Origin: Stenotrophomonas sp. BIO128-Bstrain
GTDB lineage: Bacteria > Pseudomonadota > Gammaproteobacteria > Xanthomonadales > Xanthomonadaceae
Assembly (NCBI RefSeq): GCF_030128875.1
Contig: NZ_CP124620.1
Coordinates: 1,488,001-1,552,000, forward strand
Direction of reading: 5' to 3'
DNA: 64,000 nucleotides
Shown here: positions 52,317-59,973 of the stretch, one piece after another
Layout of the letters: each line of letters opens with the position of its first letter
Position numbering within the stretch: position 1 is the stretch's first letter
Translations under genes and position numbers: made by a program
The notes under the pieces: generated by a model
Database searches by the model: none
The model's input: only the letters and a program-made list of their open reading frames with translations
What the model was told of the DNA's origin: nothing

Positions 52317-53105
52317 ATGGATGAATCGAATAACCGGACCCAAGCATCCGGCTATCAGGTAGTCAGGTCTACTCACATGGCAAAGCAGTACCCAAAGAGG
52401 TCAATCAGTGGCGACGCTGGCGAGCATTTCGCGGCGTACAAGTTTACACAAACCCTAAAGTGGCCTTGTCGACTTCAAAGTGTCGATTTAGGCATCGACG
52501 CAGAATTGGAGATTTGTGACCAGCAATTCTCCGCGACAGGAAACGTGGTCAAACTTCAAATAAAGTCCTTTCAAGAGTTGTCAGGATCACAGCGTCACGA
52601 TGTCTACGTTGATGACTCAGATATCGACTATTGGCAGCGATTCTCAGTCCCAACCATAATCGTCTGCGTCGACCTTAAGAACGAGAAAGTGTACTGGAAG
52701 CCGATCAGCGCGACAGAAGCCTACGCGACAGGTGGGGCATCTAGAAAAATCACATTCAATTTGTCTGAGGATGAATTGAAACCTGAAGCAACGAGCAAGA
52801 TTTCCTCTTTAGCATCACCAGATCACTTCAAAGATATTTTAGATTTGATCACTGAGGCAGAGTCCATCTACAAAAGACAAGTTGCTTCGGATGTGTTCGC
52901 CATTTCTGGCGATGAATTGGATGAAATACACAAAGTTAACGACACCTTTGAATCCATTGTTTCAAGAATAGAGGAAATTCGTCGCCATTACCCTTGGCGC
53001 ATCAGCGAATTCTCTTCAAAAAAAATAGAGCGAATGAAAAGTGAGATGTACCGTTACTGGAACTATGCTGAGGTGAGTTGGAGAAATGGCGTCAATGGCA
53101 TGTAG
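52317..53105 (+). CDS. DUF4365-domain protein, probable defence-associated nuclease
   Basis: 262 residues. Composition is clearly AT-richer than the surroundings (roughly 45% GC by eye against about 60-65%), a sign of transfer. The DUF4365 core is at about 28-125: SGDAGEHFAAYKFTQTL, then CRLQSVDLGIDAELEI and VVKLQIKSFQEL, giving the D...ExE...QxK pattern of a PD-(D/E)xK nuclease-like fold, followed by VPTIIVCVDLKNEKVYWKPI. The C-terminal 130 residues are helical. DUF4365 proteins are often found in phage-defence loci. It is flanked by near-identical repeat elements and faces the SIR2 gene tail to tail. Confidence 0.82.
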   Translation: MDESNNRTQASGYQVVRSTHMAKQYPKRSISGDAGEHFAAYKFTQTLKWPCRLQSVDLGIDAELEICDQQFSATGNVVKLQIKSFQELSGSQRHDVYVDDSDIDYWQRFSVPTIIVCVDLKNEKVYWKPISATEAYATGGASRKITFNLSEDELKPEATSKISSLASPDHFKDILDLITEAESIYKRQVASDVFAISGDELDEIHKVNDTFESIVSRIEEIRRHYPWRISEFSSKKIERMKSEMYRYWNYAEVSWRNGVNGM

Positions 53106-53165
53106 GTCTAGCGATTGGTCAAGCCGGACTCGTTATGCAAGTCGGCGCAATCCAGAGTTGAACAC

Positions 53166-53219
53166 CCGCTACTGGCGGTAGCGGCGGCCGGAGGGGCGGT
53201 GGATTAGGAAGATTTATCG
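53166..53219. repeat. Palindromic repeat, copy C, with GGATTAGGAA..TTTATCG
   Basis: CCGCTAC / GTAGCGG perfect arms around TGGCG (53166-53184), then GGATTAGGAA (53201-53210) and TTTATCG (53213-53219). Compared with copy B the stem base pair T-A has become A-T on both arms, keeping the pairing, which points to selection for structure. Confidence 0.65.
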
Positions 53220-53237
53220 TGGCTACGAGCTCAGATC

Positions 53238-56200
53238 TTATCTGCGCCCGCTCTGTCTTAAGTACACGATTAGCTGTTGAAAACGTGGATCCGTATCGAG
53301 GTCAGGCGCGACCGAGCTTATCTCCTCGAGGCAGTCACCGAGGTCACTGGACGGCCATTGGGTTTGATCCCCTATCACCAGACTCAGGAAGTCCAGTGCA
53401 TGTTCGGGGAACCTGCCGCAGAGGCCTGCCTCTTGTAGCCGATGCACCAGGTACTCCGGGTGAGCCGCTGGTAGCAACCAGCCGCGGAGCAGCGTCAAAG
53501 CCTCGGGGAACGCATCTTGTGCTGCCACACAAAGGCGGGCCAGGCTTTCGGCGATGGCGGGTGAAACGTTGTCTCGCGTCTTGGGCCAGATGGCATGCAG
53601 ATACGGGGCAACCCGGTTAGTCCAATAGTCGGCACGTTGCTCACCCGCACCCTCCAGGGCTCTGACCAATGCCTGTGCAGCATCGTGCAAACCATCCGGT
53701 GGCAGTGCGCGAGTGGCGGCTGCCAGCTCGGTAGTGGTGAAGGTGTCACTCGCGTCAAGAGCGGCGAATGTCAGTAACGATGCGTATTGTCCATCGTGCT
53801 TGCCCAATGCCGCGTAGTGGCGCGGGGTGTCTAGGAAGGCCGGCTTGAGCTTTTCCATCAGCGGGCGGTACAGGCGCGGTGACCACAGGAATCCTTCCCA
53901 CGCTGCACGTGCTTCGGCTTCCGAGCGCTGCCAGTCGAAAAGCGGCAACAGGTGTTGTGTCGCCCAATCACCATCGACGCGGAACAAGGCTATGACATGG
54001 GCCGCCAGCAACACACGGCCATGCTGATACTTGTCGATCTGGGTATCGCAAAGCTCGGTGAGCATGCTCTTGATCTCTTCCGGCAAGCCTTGCCCATCCT
54101 CCAGCGACCGTCGATACCACCAGCGTAGCAGTGCCTCGGTGACGTGCCCCACGGGATGATTGATGGCTCGCCCGACGGGATCATCGGTATCACTGCCACC
54201 CTGATGATCCTGCGCCAGGATACGACGAGCGAAAGCGAAGAAGAGTGCTTCGTGACCTTCGAAGGTCTTGGCAATGGCCTGTAGCCACCAGCTGACACCA
54301 TGGGCGAGCGTCTGCAGTACCTTGTCAGGTGCGGTGGCCAGGATCGGCGCCATGTAACGCCAGGAGCGCTTCAGGAGTTTTTCCTCAGACCAGGCCTGCA
54401 GGGCCTCTCGCCAGCGCTCTGTAGGCCACACACCTTCTCTGGCCAGGGCGCATAAGGCACAAGCGGTCGTGGCAAAGTTGTCGCGACAGCGCTGCCGCCA
54501 GTCATCCTCTTGCCAAGGATCTGGGCTGGGCTGCTGCCTCAACCACTCGATGAGTTCACGGCGACTACGCGGTGCGGCGACGAACTTGCTCCACTCGTCG
54601 ACATCGCCCATCCAGAAAGGAAATTCGTCGCGCTGATCTGCAGCGATTCGCCACTCAGGATACTGAGCTGAAAGTCTGTCCAGTCTGTCTCTGGCGACGC
54701 TGCCCAATATCGTGCCGACGTCGGCGATCTTTGCCAGCCGGAGCCATATTTTGTGGTCCACGATATGGATCCAGCGCTCCAGCTCGATGTCCTCCTTGAA
54801 CATGCCGCGCGGAGGACCGCCGAGCACGGCCTGTTCCAGTTCGTGCAGCATCATCTCATCGAGGTGCGGCGCCAGTGCGACCAGCAGTCGCATGGCCTCC
54901 CGTTCGGTTTCCACCGACCACAGCCACCAGTTATCGTCTGACAGTAGCCAGTCGAGTGCCTTGCGATGGGGGATTACATTGTCCTGTGCCGCGGCAAAGA
55001 AGGCGAGGCGTCGGAACAGCGGATAGGGCGTGTGCCACCAAGACTCCGCCACGAGGACAGCCCGCGCCGGTGATTGTGCAACTGTGGCGAGCCACGCATC
55101 TCGGGTCAGGTCGATCAATGCGGTCCAGTCGCGGAAGTCCCGGTTCTGTGGATGTTCACTGATCGAGGGTTGATGCAGGTAGGAAAGGTCGCTCCTGTCC
55201 TCACCGCTACCGAGCTCGCGCATCAGATCAAGCGCGTCGCGCAACAGGGCGCTTACATCGGACAGCAACTCCGGCAATGCGGCATCCCAGCGCTCATCCC
55301 TTGGGAGATCCCGCAGGCTGGAATGGACGTGACCAGCCGACAGCACGATCTCCCATTCCACCAGCTCCTTGACGCGCTCCGGCTCGCGACTTTGGCCGTC
55401 CTCTGCGGGCCCTTGGAACGGTTCGCGCAACTGTACGCGCGGTGTCAACATCTCGCGCAGTTCCAGGCGCAGGGTTGCGGTGAGCCCATCGCGCTTGAAG
55501 CGGTTGCGCCAGCTATATAGGTCGAAGTCGCGCAGCCACGATTTCACGCGCCCGGTCAGCAGCAGCCGCCATAGGATGCGCATCAATGGTCCGGGGATCG
55601 CGCTGGGTGCGCCTTCACGAATGCGCGCCAACTCGGCGGTATTTCCCTCGCGTTCAAGTTTGGCCAGCTCGTCCAGACGCTGTCCGATCCACGAGACCAG
55701 ATCGCCATGCAGCTGGCCGCCGTGCTTGACCAGCCATAGCAACAGTGCCGGGTCGTCGAGATGGCGAATCAGCCAGCGCGCCAGTTGTCGCATCACCTCG
55801 TCTAAGTGGCAGCCACGCGTGCCGGCATCGGCTAAACACATCAAAGGAGCCAGAGGATAAGGCGAGGGTCGGCGGGTCAGGCTGAAGGTGAGCTTGTCAT
55901 CCACGGTTGTTCTGGGCGGGACACCGAAGCGGCCTAGGTCGGCATGCCGGTAGCGTTCCTCGCTCAGTGGCACTAGCCAATCCAGCGAAGGCACCGGGTC
56001 CAGATCGGCAAAGCGTCTGGCGGGCAAGCCGCCAGCATCGCTCAGTGCCCACAGCAGGCGGCCGACGAAGTCGTCCTGTCGGGTGCTCGCCAAGGGGCGA
56101 GCCATGGCGCATTCGACCACGATGCGCTCCTTGCCGTGCACGCCATCGCGGTAGGTCTCAGCCCAAGCCCGCAGGGTCTTGTGCAGGTAGGCGTGGCGGT

Positions 56201-57020
56201 TATGCTCGCGGTAGAGGATGGGGGTGACGTTCTTGGCTCGCCACTCGTTGGCCCGTTGCTCTTCCTTGCCTTTGGAAAAACTGCCGAAGGCGAACATCTC
56301 CGGCGGCGACTCACCCAGCAGACGGTCGGCTGCCAAGGCATCCATCATGTAGCGCAATACTGGGTCGTTGATGCTGTAGCCGACGAAGCAAACGGTGTAG
56401 TTGCGGAACAACTCGCTGACGAAACGCGCTGCCCAGCGCTCGGTGAGGTAGGCCAGGCCGAAATCGCCGCTGGAGACGACCAAGCGATCCAGCTCACTCG
56501 CGGTCGATGTGGCGCCAAGTAGTCCATGTAGATACACCAGGCCATCCCAGCGGTTCTTCGGCACCGGCAGGAGTGGTGCTTGAAACCGCTGGATTGGCAG
56601 GGACTTCGCCGCAATCACCTCCTCGAACAGACGATCGAAATTGGTGGTAATGAGGCGTGTATGGCCATTGCGACACTTGGCCAGCGTCAGCAATGCATCA
56701 TGTGTGGCGATCGCGTTTGGGGCGCTGAGATCGGGTGTCAGGATGCCGGCCAACGCCCGGCGCACCGTCTCGCGGCCGCCGACGATGTCCGCTTCCAGCA
56801 GGCCGATGGCGGTATCGAACTGCCCGGCCTTGATCACGGCCTGCTGCACCGCGTTGGGTGTGGTGGCCAAGGTTACATATACCTTCGCCACCAGCCCGGA
56901 GAAACCCGGCAGGCGGGCCGGGTAAGAGATGCCCGCGCCGCAGAAAAACACCACGCGCCCGTCCTCGTGCGCCTGCAGCAGGCGTTCGGGGATATCGGGG
57001 CCGTGGCGGACGAACTGCAT
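53238..57020 (-). CDS. SIR2-domain NADase-like effector with large C-terminal helical region (1260 aa)
   Basis: The ATG at 57018-57020 directly follows the hsdS stop (TGA then ATG, no gap). Residues about 1-260 are a SIR2 domain: VVFFCGAGISYPA (GAGIS, 28-32), TTNFDRL with Asn127, YLHGLLG with His165, SSGDFG and CFVGYSINDP. The Asn/His pair essential for NAD hydrolysis in ThsA/DSR-type proteins is kept. The remaining thousand residues have no enzyme motif and are rich in helices and Trp/Leu (LARWLIRHL, EAMRLLVALAPHLDEMMLHELEQAV), a solenoid-like sensor or scaffold. Size and layout resemble DSR1-type defence sirtuins. Inferred role: NAD depletion and abortive defence, perhaps held in check by the type I complex. 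Confidence 0.85.
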   Translation of the reverse strand: MQFVRHGPDIPERLLQAHEDGRVVFFCGAGISYPARLPGFSGLVAKVYVTLATTPNAVQQAVIKAGQFDTAIGLLEADIVGGRETVRRALAGILTPDLSAPNAIATHDALLTLAKCRNGHTRLITTNFDRLFEEVIAAKSLPIQRFQAPLLPVPKNRWDGLVYLHGLLGATSTASELDRLVVSSGDFGLAYLTERWAARFVSELFRNYTVCFVGYSINDPVLRYMMDALAADRLLGESPPEMFAFGSFSKGKEEQRANEWRAKNVTPILYREHNRHAYLHKTLRAWAETYRDGVHGKERIVVECAMARPLASTRQDDFVGRLLWALSDAGGLPARRFADLDPVPSLDWLVPLSEERYRHADLGRFGVPPRTTVDDKLTFSLTRRPSPYPLAPLMCLADAGTRGCHLDEVMRQLARWLIRHLDDPALLLWLVKHGGQLHGDLVSWIGQRLDELAKLEREGNTAELARIREGAPSAIPGPLMRILWRLLLTGRVKSWLRDFDLYSWRNRFKRDGLTATLRLELREMLTPRVQLREPFQGPAEDGQSREPERVKELVEWEIVLSAGHVHSSLRDLPRDERWDAALPELLSDVSALLRDALDLMRELGSGEDRSDLSYLHQPSISEHPQNRDFRDWTALIDLTRDAWLATVAQSPARAVLVAESWWHTPYPLFRRLAFFAAAQDNVIPHRKALDWLLSDDNWWLWSVETEREAMRLLVALAPHLDEMMLHELEQAVLGGPPRGMFKEDIELERWIHIVDHKIWLRLAKIADVGTILGSVARDRLDRLSAQYPEWRIAADQRDEFPFWMGDVDEWSKFVAAPRSRRELIEWLRQQPSPDPWQEDDWRQRCRDNFATTACALCALAREGVWPTERWREALQAWSEEKLLKRSWRYMAPILATAPDKVLQTLAHGVSWWLQAIAKTFEGHEALFFAFARRILAQDHQGGSDTDDPVGRAINHPVGHVTEALLRWWYRRSLEDGQGLPEEIKSMLTELCDTQIDKYQHGRVLLAAHVIALFRVDGDWATQHLLPLFDWQRSEAEARAAWEGFLWSPRLYRPLMEKLKPAFLDTPRHYAALGKHDGQYASLLTFAALDASDTFTTTELAAATRALPPDGLHDAAQALVRALEGAGEQRADYWTNRVAPYLHAIWPKTRDNVSPAIAESLARLCVAAQDAFPEALTLLRGWLLPAAHPEYLVHRLQEAGLCGRFPEHALDFLSLVIGDQTQWPSSDLGDCLEEISSVAPDLDTDPRFQQLIVYLRQSGRR

Positions 57021-58166
57021 TCAGTGAGCCCCGGAGAAAACGCGTTCCAGCGTCGCCGGGATCAGCGCGTCATTGGCCTGACGGATGGTGGCGTGGCGGG
57101 ATCTCAAGAGGGATTGCCGATCGAGGATTTCAACAACCTTGCGCTGCTTATCCTCCGGTGGCATCGGTAGTTCGACATTCAGGAATTGCTCTGGTCGGGT
57201 CCGTTCGCGACGAGCGCCAACTCCGCGCGTGGCGTCTTGAAGGAGGCTCCAGAACCAAGGCGTCCGGGCCAGTTCTCCGATATATGCGGGCGTGGCTTCA
57301 CCTGGAACGCAACGAAAAGTGCGGTACTCGGGTGACACATACATTCCCGCAAGCTCGGGGGCGCAAAGTGCAAGTGCACCTTCCCATCCTTTCACCTGGC
57401 TCAATACCAGCGCATCTACGTAGAGGCGATTGAAGGCTCTGTAGGAGGTTTCTGTGCCTGCCACTGCGGCCTTCGGAAACAGGCCGCCACCGAAACCACG
57501 CACGCCGACTTGCGGATACTCGCTGTCAGCTCGAACAGGCACGGGCTCTTCGTGCAACTCGACAACGTCACCGAGCCGCCTCACTCGATCACCTGACAGC
57601 CTGTAGTGCAGGCTGAGAAACAGCGCTGCGGATTTTTGTTCGATGGCGTTGAGCCGCTCGTTTACCTGCCGCACCTTATCGGCCAGCGTGTCGAGTCGGC
57701 TGACAATGGCTTGTTGTTCGGAAAGCGGCGGCAGCACGATTTGCTGTGCGAGAAATCGATCCTCCTTGATGCGAACGCGGTTGGTTGTGCCTTCGCTGGC
57801 CGCCTTGCACAGATCGACGAAGTGACGTGAGCGCACCATCCATCCCATGAATGCCGGAGCGAGTTGTCTGCTGTTGGAAAACTCGAAGGAAGGAAAGTCG
57901 TTGCTGACGATCGCACCATCAAGCTCTTGCGGAACCAGCCCGATTGCGCCGTTGCGGGCGTCGATCTTGGAGAGGATCAGCTGGTTGGCACGCACTACAC
58001 GTCGCGGAGTAGTGACATCAGCACCGCGAACTTTGCCACGGCTGATAACGCCTTTTCCCCAAAGACGGATGGTGACTTCGTCGTACTCGACGTCCGGCAC
58101 GCACACGGCAGGCTCGCTGGAACGACAGAGCACATCGCCCAGTGCGATCTTCGGCCACTGGCTCAT
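57021..58166 (-). CDS. hsdS: Type I restriction-modification specificity subunit HsdS
   Basis: 381 residues; ATGA overlap with hsdM. Two target-recognition domains each end in a conserved helix: QQIVLPPLSEQQAIVSRLDTLADKVRQVNERL (about 134-165) and LPMPPEDKQRKVVEILDRQSLLR near 330-355. The first domain begins WPKIALGDVL, the second RRLGDVVEL. Two half-domains mean a bipartite DNA target set by the two TRDs; the sequence cannot be predicted by reading. No inverted repeats or silent hsdS pieces that would allow TRD shuffling are visible nearby. Confidence 0.93.
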   Translation of the reverse strand: MSQWPKIALGDVLCRSSEPAVCVPDVEYDEVTIRLWGKGVISRGKVRGADVTTPRRVVRANQLILSKIDARNGAIGLVPQELDGAIVSNDFPSFEFSNSRQLAPAFMGWMVRSRHFVDLCKAASEGTTNRVRIKEDRFLAQQIVLPPLSEQQAIVSRLDTLADKVRQVNERLNAIEQKSAALFLSLHYRLSGDRVRRLGDVVELHEEPVPVRADSEYPQVGVRGFGGGLFPKAAVAGTETSYRAFNRLYVDALVLSQVKGWEGALALCAPELAGMYVSPEYRTFRCVPGEATPAYIGELARTPWFWSLLQDATRGVGARRERTRPEQFLNVELPMPPEDKQRKVVEILDRQSLLRSRHATIRQANDALIPATLERVFSGAH

Positions 58167-59959
58167 CCCTGCACCTCGACTACCAGAGCCTCGATCTCCA
58201 CGAGCAGGCGCAGCACATCTTCCTCACCCGCGCGCATGGCGGCCACCAGGTCCTTCGGATCGGCGTGCTCTAGCCCTTCGGCGGCATGCGGGTTCTTCAG
58301 GTCCAAGTTGTAGATCGGCCAGTAGAGCGCATCGCCCTCGGCCTGCGCTGCTTTGGCGGCGGCCTCATGCGTCTGCTGCTGCGCCTTCAGCTCGCGCAGC
58401 TGCGCTTGCAGCGCGGCCTTGTCGCCATTGGCGGCATAGCCGATGGCCTGATCCAGTTCGCGGATTGGCTTGCCCAGGGCGAGGGCGCTGGCGCGCTCGG
58501 TTTCGGCTCGTTGCCAGTGTGGTGTGGCGGCGTCGATGGCGGCAGCGCGTTTGGCGGCGAAGTCCACGCGCCAGGCCTGCGGGCCTTCCTCGCGGGCGTT
58601 CCACCAGTCGAGCACGGACTGAAAGGCCTCGAAGGGTAGCGGTGCGGTCTTGCTGTACTTCTTGCGGCCCTCGGGCTGCGGCAGTTCGTAGTACCAAATG
58701 GTGTCGGTCGGGCAGCCGCGCTGGAAGAACAGCAGGTTGGCCGGGATGTCGGTGTAGGGCGCGAACACGCCTTGCGGCAGGCGCACGATGGTGTGGAGAT
58801 TGAACTCCTTGAGCATCTCCTCCTTGATGACGGCGCACACGCCATCGCCAAACAGCGTGCCGTTGGGCACCACCACGGCGGCGCGGCCTCCCTGCTCTGC
58901 GCCATGCCCGGCATAGCGCAGCTTGCGCATGATGTACTGCAGGAATAGCAGTGCGGTTTCGGCCGTCTGCATGTTGGCCGGGAAGTTGGCTTTGATGCCG
59001 GCTTCTTCCTCGCCGCCGAAGGGCGGGTTGGTGAGGATTACGTCCACCCGCTCGCTGTGGCCGATCTCGGTGATGCGCCGCTCCAGTGTGTTGCCGTAGG
59101 CGATCTGCGGCGCTTCCAGCCCGTGCAGCAGCAGGTTCATCTGCGCCAGCATGTAGGGCAGCGGCTTGGCCTCCTGCCCGAACAGCGTGTCGCGCTGAAG
59201 GGTGCGGCGCTGGTCCGGATTGGTCACCTGCTGATTGAGGTGGTTGTAGGCCTCCACCAGAAATCCGCCGGTGCCGCAGGCAGGGTCCAGCATGGACTCG
59301 CCAAGGCGCGGGTCGGTGACCTGCACCATGAAACGCACCACCGGGCGCGGGGTGTAGAACTCGCCCGAGTCGCCGGCAGCGTCGCGCATCTCGCGCAGCA
59401 TGGATTCGTACAGGTGCGAGAGGGTATGGATCTCCTCGCTGCTGCTGAAGTGAATGCCGTTGACCTTGTTGATGATGTCGCGCAGCAGGTAGCCGCTGAC
59501 CATGCGGTTCTGTACGCCACGAAACACGTTGGCGATGACCTCGCGCTGGCTGCCTTTCTCGCCGCTGCCAGCCAGGCCGCGCAGATAGGCAAACAGACCC
59601 GCGCCGCGCGAGCCGTCGGCACGGTGGCATTCGTCCTGGTTGATGAAGGCCAGCAGTTCATCGCCGGTCAAGCCATCCTCACGCGCGGCCCAGTCGCGCC
59701 AGCGGTAGGAGGATTCGATGATGGGGTGATAGGGCTTGCCGTCGAGCTCCGCTTCTTCCTCATGCACGACTTCGAGGTCGTCGAGGAACTTGAGGAACAT
59801 CACCCAGGTAAGCAGCGGCAGGCGGTCAACGTCGCCATTGAGGCCCTTGTCCTTGCGCAGGATCTTGCGGGCGCTGCCGATCAGCGCCGACAAGTTGTCG
59901 CGCGTGGTCAGCGGTGCCTTGGCACGTTTGGTTCTGGTCTTCTTTTCGGTTGCGGCCAT
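58163..59959 (-). CDS. hsdM: Type I restriction-modification DNA methyltransferase HsdM
   Basis: 598 residues, longer than many HsdM proteins because of a charged C-terminal helix extension (LRELKAQQQTHEAAAKAAQAEGD). N-terminal helical HsdM_N domain (LSALIGSARKILRKDKGLNGDVDRLPLLTWVMFLKFLDDLE). AdoMet motif I is DPACGTGGFL at 225-234 and catalytic motif IV is NPPF at 311-314, which marks N6-adenine methylation. Together with HsdS it modifies host DNA, and with HsdR it restricts unmodified DNA. Starts 14 bases after the hsdR stop. Confidence 0.95.
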   Translation of the reverse strand: MAATEKKTRTKRAKAPLTTRDNLSALIGSARKILRKDKGLNGDVDRLPLLTWVMFLKFLDDLEVVHEEEAELDGKPYHPIIESSYRWRDWAAREDGLTGDELLAFINQDECHRADGSRGAGLFAYLRGLAGSGEKGSQREVIANVFRGVQNRMVSGYLLRDIINKVNGIHFSSSEEIHTLSHLYESMLREMRDAAGDSGEFYTPRPVVRFMVQVTDPRLGESMLDPACGTGGFLVEAYNHLNQQVTNPDQRRTLQRDTLFGQEAKPLPYMLAQMNLLLHGLEAPQIAYGNTLERRITEIGHSERVDVILTNPPFGGEEEAGIKANFPANMQTAETALLFLQYIMRKLRYAGHGAEQGGRAAVVVPNGTLFGDGVCAVIKEEMLKEFNLHTIVRLPQGVFAPYTDIPANLLFFQRGCPTDTIWYYELPQPEGRKKYSKTAPLPFEAFQSVLDWWNAREEGPQAWRVDFAAKRAAAIDAATPHWQRAETERASALALGKPIRELDQAIGYAANGDKAALQAQLRELKAQQQTHEAAAKAAQAEGDALYWPIYNLDLKNPHAAEGLEHADPKDLVAAMRAGEEDVLRLLVEIEALVVEVQG

Positions 59960-59973
59960 TCAGGAACTTCTCG

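Noticed and set aside
57021..58166. Possible TRD-shuffling system at hsdS driven by the nearby integrase
   Set aside because: No inverted repeats in hsdS and no partial hsdS copies in the window. The integrase is separated from hsdS by hsdR and hsdM.
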